Assembly (NCBI GenBank): GCA_020161435.1
Contig: JAIUNV010000001.1
Span: 620,001-684,000 of the forward strand
Direction: 5' to 3'
From: Bacteroidota bacterium
GTDB taxonomy: Bacteria; Bacteroidota; Bacteroidia; Chitinophagales; Chitinophagaceae
Length of the DNA: 64,000 bases
The position numbers and the translations under genes are program-made. Position 1 is the first letter of the stretch; every line of letters starts with the position of its first letter. The notes under the pieces were generated by a model that made no database searches, was not told the DNA's origin, and was given only the letters and a program-made list of their open reading frames with translations. Of this stretch, positions 17,084 through 25,785 are shown in pieces.

Positions 17084-18838
17084 ATGAACCGTAACCGTTT
17101 TGCAGGACTCCTCGTATTGGCCGCCATAGTGCTGGCTTCCTGCGGCAAAAAAGGCCCCGAATACACACGTTACATTCCCAAATCTGCAGGCTATGTACTG
17201 GCTTTTGATGTAAAAAGCATGGTACAAAAACTGGAGAAAGATTCGCTGAGCATCGAAAACATGATGCAGGTGCTGAAAGATGAAAAAGGCAACACCGGTT
17301 ATACCGAAGCCCTGGACATGTGGAAGCAATTCAAAGACGCCGGCATCGATTTTCAGAGCCGCGTATTTGTAGCCGTACCTGAAATGAATTTCAACGGTGG
17401 CAGTCTTTCTTTTCAGCTGGTAGCAGGATTGGAAGATGCTGCAAAACTGGAAGCATTCATCGGCAAGCAATTCAAAGACGCCAAGATTGAAAAGATGGGC
17501 GACATTTCAGTTGTGAGTCTGCCCATGGTTTCTATTGGTTGGAAAAAGGATGCGGTGATGATGGTGGGTAAACAATCCACTGCAGATTATGGCATGGTGG
17601 ATATGAATGACCTGATGGGCGATACTGCAGCAGGCAATACCACAGCACCTGTACTATCCACTGATACCAAGCAAGACATCAAAAAATATTTTGAGCTGAA
17701 GAAAGATGAAAGCGTTGCCAGCATTGATGTATTCAATGAGTTGATGGAAAAGCCTGCTGATGTGGCCATGTTTACCAGCAGCGAGTCTGCAGCAGGTGTA
17801 GCCAGCAACCCTTTCATGAACATGATGCCACAGGTAAAAGAATTGATGGCTGATGCATACAGTACTTCTGTCATCAACTTTGAAGATGGCAAAATTGTGA
17901 TTGAAGGTGATAGCTATGTAGGCAAAAAGCTGGGCGATTTGCTGAAAAAATATGCCGGCCCTGTGGTGGATATGAGTCTGGTAGAACGTTATCCCAATGC
18001 CAATGTAAATGGTGTAACGGCCTTTAGCTTTAAGCCAGAATTGCTTCCTGCATTTGTAAAAGAACTGGGCGTTGAAGCCTTGGTAAATATGGCTTTAAGT
18101 CAGGGTGGTGTAACTGCCGATGAAATTGCAAAAGCCTTTAAAGGTGATTTTGCCGTAATGTTCAGCGATTTTGCTTTCGAATCAAAAACATTTGGTAAAG
18201 ACGCCAGTTATAAAAGCGTAGAACCCACCGGCAAATTGCTGATGGCCATTCGCATTGGCGACAAAGCCGCATTCAACAAGTTGATTGGTTTGGCCGAAAA
18301 AGAAGGAGGCATCCGCCGCGAAGGCAACCGCATTATTCCTGTATCACCACAAATAGAAGTGGAAGATGGTGAAATGACGCAGCCCATGCCGCAGCTTGGT
18401 GTGTTTGCCGGCATTGAAGGAGATCTGATGATCATCAGCAACGACAGTACAGTGTACGCCAACTATGCCAGCGGAAAAGCCGGTGCCAAGTTGCCCGAGC
18501 AAGCCCGTACTGCTTTGAAAGATCAGAGTGTTGGTTTTTACCTCAACACACCATCTATCCTCAAAGGCATTCCTGAAACCATGTTTGACAGCAGCGATGT
18601 GCATGAGAAAAACATCCTGAATCGTTCTAAGGAAATCTTTGGTGAAGTATGGTTTTCTTCGGGCAACTTCGATGGCAAGAAACTGACGACAAAAGGTGAA
18701 ATGCAAATGGCGCCGGGCAAAAACACCTTGCCGCAGCTGGTGCGTTACCTCATGTTCATAGCCGACGAAATGAAGGCGAAAGAGAAAGAGGAGGAAGAAA
18801 TGTACAAACGCATGGAAGCTGAAATTGAAATGCAATAA
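17084..18838 (+). CDS. DUF4836-type lipoprotein
   Basis: A 584-residue exported lipoprotein. ATG at 17084 gives MNRNRFAGLLVLAAIVLASC with lipobox LASC (C20). The mature part begins YTRYIPKSAGYVLAFDVKSM, the opening typical of the Bacteroidota DUF4836 family (proteins whose N-terminal region resembles an Ig-like or beta-sandwich repeat). It ends in a very acidic/basic tail (KEKEEEEMYKRMEAEIEMQ). The mature protein is rich in Lys, Asp, Gly and lacks enzymatic motifs I recognise. It is a stand-alone transcription unit with a CATCTTTG element at 17055-17062 and a strong terminator at 18858. Role unknown. Confidence 0.75.
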   Translation: MNRNRFAGLLVLAAIVLASCGKKGPEYTRYIPKSAGYVLAFDVKSMVQKLEKDSLSIENMMQVLKDEKGNTGYTEALDMWKQFKDAGIDFQSRVFVAVPEMNFNGGSLSFQLVAGLEDAAKLEAFIGKQFKDAKIEKMGDISVVSLPMVSIGWKKDAVMMVGKQSTADYGMVDMNDLMGDTAAGNTTAPVLSTDTKQDIKKYFELKKDESVASIDVFNELMEKPADVAMFTSSESAAGVASNPFMNMMPQVKELMADAYSTSVINFEDGKIVIEGDSYVGKKLGDLLKKYAGPVVDMSLVERYPNANVNGVTAFSFKPELLPAFVKELGVEALVNMALSQGGVTADEIAKAFKGDFAVMFSDFAFESKTFGKDASYKSVEPTGKLLMAIRIGDKAAFNKLIGLAEKEGGIRREGNRIIPVSPQIEVEDGEMTQPMPQLGVFAGIEGDLMIISNDSTVYANYASGKAGAKLPEQARTALKDQSVGFYLNTPSILKGIPETMFDSSDVHEKNILNRSKEIFGEVWFSSGNFDGKKLTTKGEMQMAPGKNTLPQLVRYLMFIADEMKAKEKEEEEMYKRMEAEIEMQ

Positions 18839-18857
18839 TTGTGTTCCTGAATAAGTG

Positions 18858-18893
18858 CATTGCCATGGTTACTCAACCATGGCAATGTTTTTT
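18858..18893 (+). terminator. Intrinsic terminator after the DUF4836 gene
   Basis: A perfect 13-base stem (CATTGCCATGGTT and complement), loop ACTC, then six T. Confidence 0.92.
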
Positions 18894-18926
18894 GGTTAAT
18901 ATTGCTGAGTTGTCTTTATCGTTATC

Positions 18927-19577
18927 ATGACCATCACACTGGACCATATTGTACCAACACCCATTCGGGAAAAAGTATTGCAGCGTTCCTCACAAATCTG
19001 GAACCAGCAAGTGCAGCTGCATGCCAGCGAATGGATTAAGGTGAAAGCCCCCAGCGGTACAGGCAAAACCACGTTGCACCACATCATCTGGCATTTGCGC
19101 AAAGATTATACGGGCAATGTATTGTACAACGACCAACCCGTATCGGCACTTTCGCAAGAAGCATTGGCGGACATAAGACAAACACAGTTGAGTGTGGTGT
19201 TTCAGGATTTACGGTTGTTTGGCCAGCTCACAGCTTTAGAAAATATTGAACTGAAACGCCGCATGCCGGCTACGCCTTACTGCAGCAGTGAAGATGTGCA
19301 GGCAATGGCCGAACGCTTGGGTGTGGCGCATGTGTTGCATCAGCAGGCGGCTACTTGTAGCTATGGCGAGCAGCAACGCATTGCCATCATTCGTGCCTTG
19401 GTGCAACCCTTTGAGTGGTTGCTGATGGATGAACCTTTCAGCCACCTCGATCAGCAAAATACAGCCAAAGCAGCAGCGCTGATTGCAGAAGCCTGCACCC
19501 AACGCAAGGCTGGTTTTTTGCTCACCGATCTCGACGACGATCAGCATTTTTCTTACACCCGTTATTTGCAATTGTAA
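18927..19577 (+). CDS. ABC transporter ATP-binding protein with altered H-loop
   Basis: A 216-residue ABC ATPase of the MacB/LolD/FtsE type. Walker A is APSGTGKTT (K47, with Ala where Gly is usual), Q-loop VVFQD (Q93), signature CSYGEQQRIAIIRAL in place of LSGGQ, Walker B WLLMDEP with catalytic E169, D-loop SHLD. The H-loop that normally reads THD is TDLDDD (D201), so the switch His is missing. This suggests weak or atypical hydrolysis, as in some non-transport ABC ATPases. ATG at 18927. The permease starts 4 bases after its stop, so the two form an operon and presumably one complex. Confidence 0.88.
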   Translation: MTITLDHIVPTPIREKVLQRSSQIWNQQVQLHASEWIKVKAPSGTGKTTLHHIIWHLRKDYTGNVLYNDQPVSALSQEALADIRQTQLSVVFQDLRLFGQLTALENIELKRRMPATPYCSSEDVQAMAERLGVAHVLHQQAATCSYGEQQRIAIIRALVQPFEWLLMDEPFSHLDQQNTAKAAALIAEACTQRKAGFLLTDLDDDQHFSYTRYLQL

Positions 19578-19580
19578 CCC

Positions 19581-20786
19581 ATGGCCACGCAGCCTTCCAT
19601 ACAACCCTTGCTCAAAAAACTGATTCGTGCCGGTATTGGTAAAGTACGTTTTTTAATGGCTACTATTGGCATGGGTGTAGCCATGATGTTTATTTTGCTG
19701 GCTGTGCAAACCTTCATGAATTTTAATGAGTTGTTGCATGGCAAAAACAACGACAATGAAACGGCTGATTTTCTCGTCATCAACAAGCAAATCACCGGCG
19801 AAAGGCAGAGCAATAAAGCATTGAGTGCTTTTACAAAAGCAGAAGCTGATAGCCTGCAGTCACAACCTTTTGTCGAAAAAATGGGCGTGTTGACAGCGTC
19901 GAATTTTTCGGTGAATGTGAGTAGCTACAGCGATGCCATTCCTTTTTACAGTGATGCTTATTTCGAAAGTGTACCCGATGAATTTATTGATGTACAAACC
20001 AACAGTTGGCAGTGGCAAAAAGGACAGCGGGATTTGCCTGTCATCATACCTACATTCTTCATCGATTTGTACAACACGGGTATGGCCATGAGCCAGCAAA
20101 ATCTGCCACAGTTGTCCATCGAAGCATTGAAAGTAATTCCGCTGAAAATAACGATCTCAGGTAAGGGCAGTTCAGCAGAATTGGTAGGTCATATTGTAGG
20201 CACTTCCGACCGCTTGAATTCTATTTTAATTCCGCAATCCTGCATGGATTGGGCCAACCAATTGTACGGCTACAGTACTACACCACTCACTACCCGCCTG
20301 GTCATTAAAACCAATGATCCTTCAGATCCCGAATTAGTGAAATACCTGGCTGACCGCGGCTGGCGTACCAATACTGATAAAACCCGCTTCAGCAAAGTGC
20401 GGGTGATTGTCAACTGGATTGTAGGTATTGTAGGCAGCATAGGTTTGGTAATGTTGCTGTTTGGTATGCTGGTGTTCAGTTTGTTTATACAACTCACCAT
20501 TGCCAGCAGCCGGCCCGATATAGAATTGCTGAAAACCATAGGCACTTCACCCAAGGCATTGCAGTCATTTTTAATGCGGCAATTCATGCCCGTGAATGGT
20601 GCGGTGATGTTGACGGTATTGCTACTGCTCAGCGGCATTCAATACGGCATGCATTATTTGCTGGCAGCACAGCAAATGAATATTGCAGCATTCATCAGCT
20701 GGGTAACCATTGCTGCCATGCTACTGGTGATGCTGCTGGTGTGGCTTACCAACAGTAGCACAGTACGGCGTTATTTGCGCAGCTGA
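19581..20786 (+). CDS. ABC transporter permease, FtsX/MacB-like
   Basis: A 401-residue integral membrane protein with the FtsX/MacB layout: one transmembrane helix near the N-terminus (about 24-46, FLMATIGMGVAMMFILLAV), an extracytoplasmic domain of about 230 residues, and three C-terminal helices (about 274-300, 330-350, 365-390). The cytoplasmic loop between helices 2 and 3 contains SRPDIELLKTIGTSPKAL, the coupling segment that meets the ATPase. Such permeases are mechanotransmission systems or lipoprotein/peptide movers rather than classic importers. Operon partner of the ATPase at 18927. It ends 3 bases from the convergent response regulator. Confidence 0.85.
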   Translation: MATQPSIQPLLKKLIRAGIGKVRFLMATIGMGVAMMFILLAVQTFMNFNELLHGKNNDNETADFLVINKQITGERQSNKALSAFTKAEADSLQSQPFVEKMGVLTASNFSVNVSSYSDAIPFYSDAYFESVPDEFIDVQTNSWQWQKGQRDLPVIIPTFFIDLYNTGMAMSQQNLPQLSIEALKVIPLKITISGKGSSAELVGHIVGTSDRLNSILIPQSCMDWANQLYGYSTTPLTTRLVIKTNDPSDPELVKYLADRGWRTNTDKTRFSKVRVIVNWIVGIVGSIGLVMLLFGMLVFSLFIQLTIASSRPDIELLKTIGTSPKALQSFLMRQFMPVNGAVMLTVLLLLSGIQYGMHYLLAAQQMNIAAFISWVTIAAMLLVMLLVWLTNSSTVRRYLRS

Positions 20787-20788
20787 TT

Positions 20789-21424
20789 TTAGCGATCCAT
20801 TTCTTTAATACGGGTGGCCAGCATGGCCAGTTGTGCCGCATTTTTCAAATCCAGTTTGCGGAGCAAATTTTTGCGGTGCGTGGATACTGTGAGTTGACTC
20901 AAACTCAGCTTGTCGGCAATTTCTGCGGTTGTCAATCCTTCGCATACCAACAGCACAATTTCTCTTTCCCGTTTGCTCAAACGTTGCAGTTTATCGTGCT
21001 CAGACAGGGGCAAATTATCAGGTTGTCGCCACATGTAATATTGTTGCCGTTGTTGCACGGTTTTTATCGCATCCAGCAGTTCCGTTCTGCCGGTCGATTT
21101 GAGCAGATAGCCGCCAATGCCCATGTCTTTACACTGCTGCATAATGCTGCGGCTATTTTCCATGGTTAGGAAAATTACGTGCAATGAAGGGTCTTCCTGC
21201 ATCAACTGTTTGGCCAAGTCGAGCCCATTGCCATCGGGTAAAAAATAATCGAGTAGCAACAGGTCGGGTTGCAGTACACGGCAGCCTTGCAAGCCTTGCT
21301 GCATGTTGGTAGCACTGCCCAGCCATGTTATCTCTGGTACATCGTACAGCAATGAATACACGCCTTGTGTAAACAACAAATGATCGTCAATATGAAATAT
21401 CCGAACTGGTTTTAACTCCGGCAT
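20789..21424 (-). CDS. NarL/LuxR-type response regulator
   Basis: A 211-residue response regulator. Receiver domain 6-125: acidic pair in FHIDDH, phospho-acceptor D59 in LLLLDYFLPDGNG, conserved Lys K109 in YLLKSTG. C-terminal LuxR helix-turn-helix: LSKREREIVLLVCEGLTTAEIADKL then TVSTHRKNLLRKL. ATG at 21424 (MPELKPVRIFHIDDH) follows the kinase stop by 5 bases; a TTG at 21433 is less likely. Encoded in one operon with the kinase at 21430-23253 and certainly its partner. Target genes are unknown; the convergent ABC operon is a candidate by proximity only. Confidence 0.93.
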   Translation of the reverse strand: MPELKPVRIFHIDDHLLFTQGVYSLLYDVPEITWLGSATNMQQGLQGCRVLQPDLLLLDYFLPDGNGLDLAKQLMQEDPSLHVIFLTMENSRSIMQQCKDMGIGGYLLKSTGRTELLDAIKTVQQRQQYYMWRQPDNLPLSEHDKLQRLSKREREIVLLVCEGLTTAEIADKLSLSQLTVSTHRKNLLRKLDLKNAAQLAMLATRIKEMDR

Positions 21425-21429
21425 AAATA

Positions 21430-23253
21430 TCAAATGGGTAATGTAATAACAATGGTAGTGCCAGATGTGTTGGAGTCGATGTGCAGTGTGCCTTTCAGAT
21501 ATGCAATTCTGTTGTCGATGTTTTTCAAACCTATGCCTTTTGACGATGTACTGTTGCTGAAACCTTTGCCATTGTCTTCGGCAATGATTTGAATGGCTCC
21601 ACTGTCTTCGGCAATGCTGAGGTTGGCTTCGCTGGCTGCTGCATGTTTCATTATGTTGTGTAGCAACTCATGACAAATGCGGTATACCAGCAACTGAAAT
21701 GATTCCGGCAGTTGCGTGTCAACCGCATAATCAAATTGTACTTGCAAGCCTGCTTGCTGATTGATGCTGTTGATGTGGTTGAGCATCACTTGCTCCAATC
21801 CAATGTCGGCCAAATGCGGTGGCACCAGGTTGTGCGAAATGCTCCGAGCTTCTTGCATGGTCGTAGCAATCAATGCTTGAAGCCCGGTAGCTTCTTCGGG
21901 TAGTTTTTCCTGATGAATCAACTTGTTCAACCGCATGTTGATGGTGGCCAGCATGCTGCCAACCGTATCGTGTAAGTCGCGGCCAATTCTGGCCCGTTCT
22001 TCTGCTTCTACAGCAATGATTTTTTCTGCCAGTTGTTTTTCCTGTTCCAGCAATTGCCGGGCCAGTTGTTCTTTTTGTTTTCGATGAAGATTGGCTCTGT
22101 GGGCAAATCCCAAACCAAGAATGGTGCTTTCACCAATGAGGCCAAGGCTGCTGCCATACATGTTTAAAAACTCATTGGGTGCAGCAGAAATGCCAAACTG
22201 ATGCAAGTTGAGTAGTAGCGTAACGAACAGCAAAAAGCTAATGCCGGTAAAGTAATAACCAACGAGTGGCGCATTGTTTCGCCATTGGCGCCACAGGTAC
22301 AATACACACAGCACAACCGAAATAATACTACATACAGAGCATACCTGTAAAAAGGGAACCTTTATAACGGATGGCAATTGCTGATAGTTGAAAAAAAGGA
22401 GTACGATTGCGAGTGTCACCTGTACTCCAATACTGATGTGAATACTCTTTACCAACCATTTGCGGCCACTAAAAGGAGGGAAGAATTGGGGAAGCGTTGC
22501 TAAAAAACTTGCGGTGCAGAGCAACAAAAAAACGGGTCTTGCTTTGCTCGGAAAATCGGTGAGTTCCGGCCATAAATACTGAAAGCCAATGCCCCAGTTG
22601 CTAACAATCCAAGCCATGGTGAACAGTACGTACAAAGCGTAGATAAGCGCAGCTTTATCCGATAAGGAAATACCGAGAAATACAGAGAGCAACACTATCA
22701 ACAGCAACCAGCCAAGACCGGCACCCATGAGCAAATTTTGCAGATGCCGCATTTGTTCAAATGCTTCGTTGCTGTATAGTTCGGCATGCAGTTGTAGCGA
22801 CTCATTTGCTTTATCTACCAACAACAAAATCGGTATGCTGTCGTGAGGCAAAATCTGCAAGGGAAACACAAAGTCTCTGTCTTGAAAAGGACGTTGGGCA
22901 AATGGCAGCCAGTCGCCGGTAATGTGAAGCGGCGTGGTATTTCCATTTTGGTAATACTTTAGCAGGTTGATGTGCGGATTATTTAGCACTAGCTTGTATT
23001 GCTGCACTACACTATCGGTGTTGTACACCGTGGTAGTAAGCCACCATGCGGTGTTGGTAAAGCCCGGGTTGAATTGTCCGTTTGTAGCTGTTGTCGTAAA
23101 ATGTGTATGCCATGGCAGTTCTCCTTTGCGAACAGCTGAATCGGGGAGCAAGCGTATTGACAACTGCGCCTGCAAGCCTGATGTACAAATCAACAAACTG
23201 CATAAAATGGCAAAAGCAGACAGCAGTTGTCTTGGTTGTTTTGCCACAGGCAT
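21430..23253 (-). CDS. 7TMR-DISM sensor histidine kinase (HisKA_3)
   Basis: Membrane sensor kinase of about 607 residues. Signal peptide MPVAKQPRQLLSAFAILCSL, then a periplasmic 7TMR-DISM-type beta-sandwich (about 30-165; WWLTTTVYNTDSV, LLLVDKANESLQLH), seven transmembrane helices (about 172-385), a short coiled coil, a HisKA_3 dimerisation domain with ERARIGRDLHDTVGS (phospho-His about H428) and a HATPase_c domain (ELLHNIMKHA, DNGKGF, GIGLKNI). ATG at 23253 is chosen because it opens the signal peptide; ATG at 23283 is possible. Such sensors often bind carbohydrate-like ligands outside. It phosphorylates the LuxR-type regulator that follows. Confidence 0.92.
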   Translation of the reverse strand: MPVAKQPRQLLSAFAILCSLLICTSGLQAQLSIRLLPDSAVRKGELPWHTHFTTTATNGQFNPGFTNTAWWLTTTVYNTDSVVQQYKLVLNNPHINLLKYYQNGNTTPLHITGDWLPFAQRPFQDRDFVFPLQILPHDSIPILLLVDKANESLQLHAELYSNEAFEQMRHLQNLLMGAGLGWLLLIVLLSVFLGISLSDKAALIYALYVLFTMAWIVSNWGIGFQYLWPELTDFPSKARPVFLLLCTASFLATLPQFFPPFSGRKWLVKSIHISIGVQVTLAIVLLFFNYQQLPSVIKVPFLQVCSVCSIISVVLCVLYLWRQWRNNAPLVGYYFTGISFLLFVTLLLNLHQFGISAAPNEFLNMYGSSLGLIGESTILGLGFAHRANLHRKQKEQLARQLLEQEKQLAEKIIAVEAEERARIGRDLHDTVGSMLATINMRLNKLIHQEKLPEEATGLQALIATTMQEARSISHNLVPPHLADIGLEQVMLNHINSINQQAGLQVQFDYAVDTQLPESFQLLVYRICHELLHNIMKHAAASEANLSIAEDSGAIQIIAEDNGKGFSNSTSSKGIGLKNIDNRIAYLKGTLHIDSNTSGTTIVITLPI

Positions 23254-23605
23254 TCGCCAGTTTTGTAAAAGACAGTTTCTCATTTGCAGCAGGCAAATTA
23301 CCCATAAATAGGTATTGCGGCATGCTTGTATGTGTAGGAATATTGCTGTTGCCGTAGAGCCATGCCTGCCATCATGCGCTTTTGTACTGGCTCTTTGCAC
23401 AAGCATCACACCCCGAAAGAAATGAACCCACCAACTCTTTTGCAGCTTTCGCAATTGGTAGCTGTGAACTCATGTAAGAAACGTTCTGGTAGGACGTGTA
23501 CTTGGTGTTGATTGCCTCTGGCCTGTTAAGGTCCGCACCCACACCAAATCAAAAGCCCCGCAATTCCTTGCAGGGCTCTTGTATCATTCTAAATGGTTGT
23601 GCTGA
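23254..23605. other. Gene-free stretch upstream of the sensor kinase
   Basis: About 350 bases with no supportable gene. Holds the terminator of the small membrane gene (23551-23580) and must hold the kinase promoter, which I cannot place. Confidence 0.55.
23551..23580 (-). terminator. Terminator after the 57-residue membrane protein
   Basis: On the minus strand AGCCCTGCAA-GGAA-TTGCGGGGCT (one G-T pair) then TTTTG. Lies 26 bases past the stop at 23606. Confidence 0.65.
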
Positions 23606-23779
23606 TTACAGCAGGTCCATTGCTTTGGCAAATTCGGTTACCACAAAAGGAAGCAGCAGCCAAAACCACTGTCCGTAGGGTGAAAACATCAGCACCATCA
23701 TGGCGATGGTCCAGAAAAAGAAAAGGGCCCAATGCTTGCCGGTGCTTTTCTTGGCTACTTCTTCTACATATTGTTCCAT
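23606..23779 (-). CDS. Small (57-residue) membrane protein
   Basis: A short gene translating as MEQYVEEVAKKSTGKHW, one or two closely spaced hydrophobic segments (about 18-31 and 38-48, the latter FWLLLPFVV) and TEFAKAMDLL, then TAA. Support: clean start and stop, amphipathic charged N-terminus with membrane core, its own terminator, and location at the end of the minus-strand ricT cluster (77 bases after ricT). I do not know its function. It could be a partner subunit of a membrane complex. Confidence 0.65.
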   Translation of the reverse strand: MEQYVEEVAKKSTGKHWALFFFWTIAMMVLMFSPYGQWFWLLLPFVVTEFAKAMDLL

Positions 23780-23856
23780 GAGGATCGGTGTTGTTTATTG
23801 AGTTGCAAATATAAGCGGGGTTATCAAATAGGCAAGTTCCTTGCTAATTCTACCAA

Positions 23857-25263
23857 TCAGGCTTCGCCTTCAGGTTTTGGAGGCCTTGGTCCGCGGGGCG
23901 GTTTATTGCGCCGCTGGTTGTTGCCCTGCCCGCCGCCTGCCTGCTGCTGACCAGGTTGCTGCGGCGGCCTTTGTTGCTGTGGCGGTCGCTGCTGCTGCCG
24001 GGGGGGGCGTTGCTCCTGTTGTTGTTGGTTGCCTCCTTGGGGGGGGCGCTGTTGTGGGGGCCGCTGCTGTTGTTGTTGATTGCCCGTATTACCTGTACCA
24101 CGTGGTGCTTGTCCACGGTTGCGGCCATCGTTATTACCCCGTTCTTTTTCCCGTTGGCGGCGGCTGGTTTTTTCAAGGCTCCGCAGGCTTATTTGGCCTA
24201 CCACATCTACAAATTCGGGTTCTACTTCTCTGGCTTTGTTGGTCACCACTTCCACAGCCTGCAGGTCATCGGGGCGTTCGCCGTTGCGGTTCATGGCTTT
24301 TATTTCCTGCACCCGTTTCAGCGTCAGCGGATATTGCTTGGTGCTGTCGGGCAGGGTGTACCACATCAGGTTTTTGAAAATATCTTTCTTCACCAAAAAG
24401 GCCCGGCCACGGCTTACTTCCAGTACATCGGCATCGTTGGGAAAATGTTGCAGGGCATCGAGGTATGTATCGAGCTCGTAGTTGAGACAGCACTTGAGGC
24501 GGCCGCACTGACCACTCAGCTTGGCCTGATTAATGCTCAGGTTTTGGTAGCGGGCTGCCGTAGTGTTGACACTTTTAAAATCAGTAAGCCAGGTGCTGCA
24601 GCAAAGCTCACGGCCACAGCTGCCAATGCCACCTACTTTGCCCGCTTCCTGGCGGGGGCCAATCTGGCGCATTTCCACTTTTACCCGAAACTCACCGGCA
24701 AAAATTTTAATGAGCTCCCGGAAATCCACCCGGTCGTCGGCAGTATAAAAGAAGGTGGCTTTTTTGCCATCGGCCTGTATTTCTACTTCAGCCAGTTTCA
24801 TTTGCAGGCCCAACTGCCGGGCTACGGCACGGCTCCGAATAAGGGCTTCCTTTTCGCGGCCTTTGCTTTCCTGCCATTTCTCCAAATCGGTGGGTGTACT
24901 GCGGCGCAGTATTTTTTTAATATCGGCACTGTCTTCGGGCAGGTTGCGCTTTTTGAGCTGCATGCGTACCAGTTCGCCGCTCAGGCTTACTTCGCCTACA
25001 TCAAAACCACTGACACCTTCTACCGTTACTAGTTCGCCCTTGGCAAAATATTGCAAGGACGCATTGCGATAATATTCTTTACGGCTTCCCTGGTTGAAGC
25101 TTACCTCCACAATTTTGCAACTGCTGTTGGGGTCAGCAAAGGGTAAATTGGCCAGCCAATCGTGCACATTCATGCGGTTACAACCGCCGCTGCTACAGCC
25201 GCCGTTGCTTTTGCAACCATTGGGTTTGCCCGATGAGCCCGAACCACAACTTCCACATCCCAT
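23857..25263 (-). CDS. ricT: RicT-like PSP1-domain protein with long Q/P/R tail
   Basis: A 468-residue homologue of B. subtilis RicT (YaaT), part of an Fe-S-containing complex that influences RNA maturation. N-terminus is Cys/Gly/Ser rich (MGCGSCGSGSSGKPNGCKSN, about 9 Cys before 30). The PSP1 core (about 45-300) has ARQLGLQMKLAEVEIQADG, FRELIKIFAGEFRVKVEMRQIGPR, GGIGSCGRELCCSTWL and SGQCGRLKCCLNYE; these paired Cys motifs fit the cluster ligands. Residues 370-468 are a disordered tail of Gln, Pro, Arg, Gly and Asn. The tail DNA carries two runs of eight identical bases (24000-24007, 24039-24046). ATG at 25263. In Firmicutes the orthologue follows holB; here holB lies upstream with one gene between. 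Confidence 0.88.
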   Translation of the reverse strand: MGCGSCGSGSSGKPNGCKSNGGCSSGGCNRMNVHDWLANLPFADPNSSCKIVEVSFNQGSRKEYYRNASLQYFAKGELVTVEGVSGFDVGEVSLSGELVRMQLKKRNLPEDSADIKKILRRSTPTDLEKWQESKGREKEALIRSRAVARQLGLQMKLAEVEIQADGKKATFFYTADDRVDFRELIKIFAGEFRVKVEMRQIGPRQEAGKVGGIGSCGRELCCSTWLTDFKSVNTTAARYQNLSINQAKLSGQCGRLKCCLNYELDTYLDALQHFPNDADVLEVSRGRAFLVKKDIFKNLMWYTLPDSTKQYPLTLKRVQEIKAMNRNGERPDDLQAVEVVTNKAREVEPEFVDVVGQISLRSLEKTSRRQREKERGNNDGRNRGQAPRGTGNTGNQQQQQRPPQQRPPQGGNQQQQEQRPPRQQQRPPQQQRPPQQPGQQQAGGGQGNNQRRNKPPRGPRPPKPEGEA

Positions 25264-25785
25264 ATCTCTATTCCCTTTTCCTAATGATTGATTACCAATA
25301 ACTACGTTGGTTACTATGTACCTAACGTTGCTTTGGAGTTACTTGTTTTTTTTGGTGAAACCATTTTGGTACAGCTCTTGAGCTTCTTTGTGTCTCCCGA
25401 TAGCTATCGGGACACTTGTACAGCAGTGCAAGTATCGGCTTTGCACCATACTTGTTGCCAATGGGCCGGATGGCTACCCTCGGTAGCGGTGGCTGGCAAG
25501 CTGGGCAAACGGGGTTTGCCTTTTTATGCTGAATAAAGAATCAACAGTTGCAGTGTCCCGATAGCTATCGGGAGACACAACGCCAATTCCATGAGCTTAC
25601 GACTGGTTCACAAAAAAGTTTCGCCTCAAAAATCTTTCTCACGGATTACTGCGTCAAAAATAGGTGATTATGGTATAGGAAGGCGGGGCGGAATGAATCC
25701 TGTTGACCATCCCATTGATTTGCAAGAGGCTTATTTGTTGGTCAAAAATCTGTCAGTCGTTTTTTTGCGTGGTTCAGTAGCATTA
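25264..25785. other. Gene-free region containing a REPIN-like element
   Basis: About 520 bases between ricT and the next minus-strand gene. The main content is the 193-base inverted-repeat element at 25388-25580. Short plus-strand frames here lack start signals and family features. Confidence 0.6.
25388..25580. repeat. REPIN/MITE-like element with 29-bp perfect inverted ends
   Basis: The 29 bases at 25388-25416 recur exactly as the reverse complement at 25552-25580, with 135 bases between. Each arm contains the palindrome CCCGATAGCTATCGGG flanked by GTGTCT on one side and ACACT on the other. The inner segment includes a small hairpin GCTACC-CTC-GGTAGC. No open frame and no obvious target-site duplication. 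Structure fits a REP doublet or a miniature inverted-repeat element. Confidence 0.75.

Noticed and set aside
24000..24050. Possible frameshift in ricT
   Set aside because: The frame stays open through both eight-base runs and the tail composition is constant on both sides.
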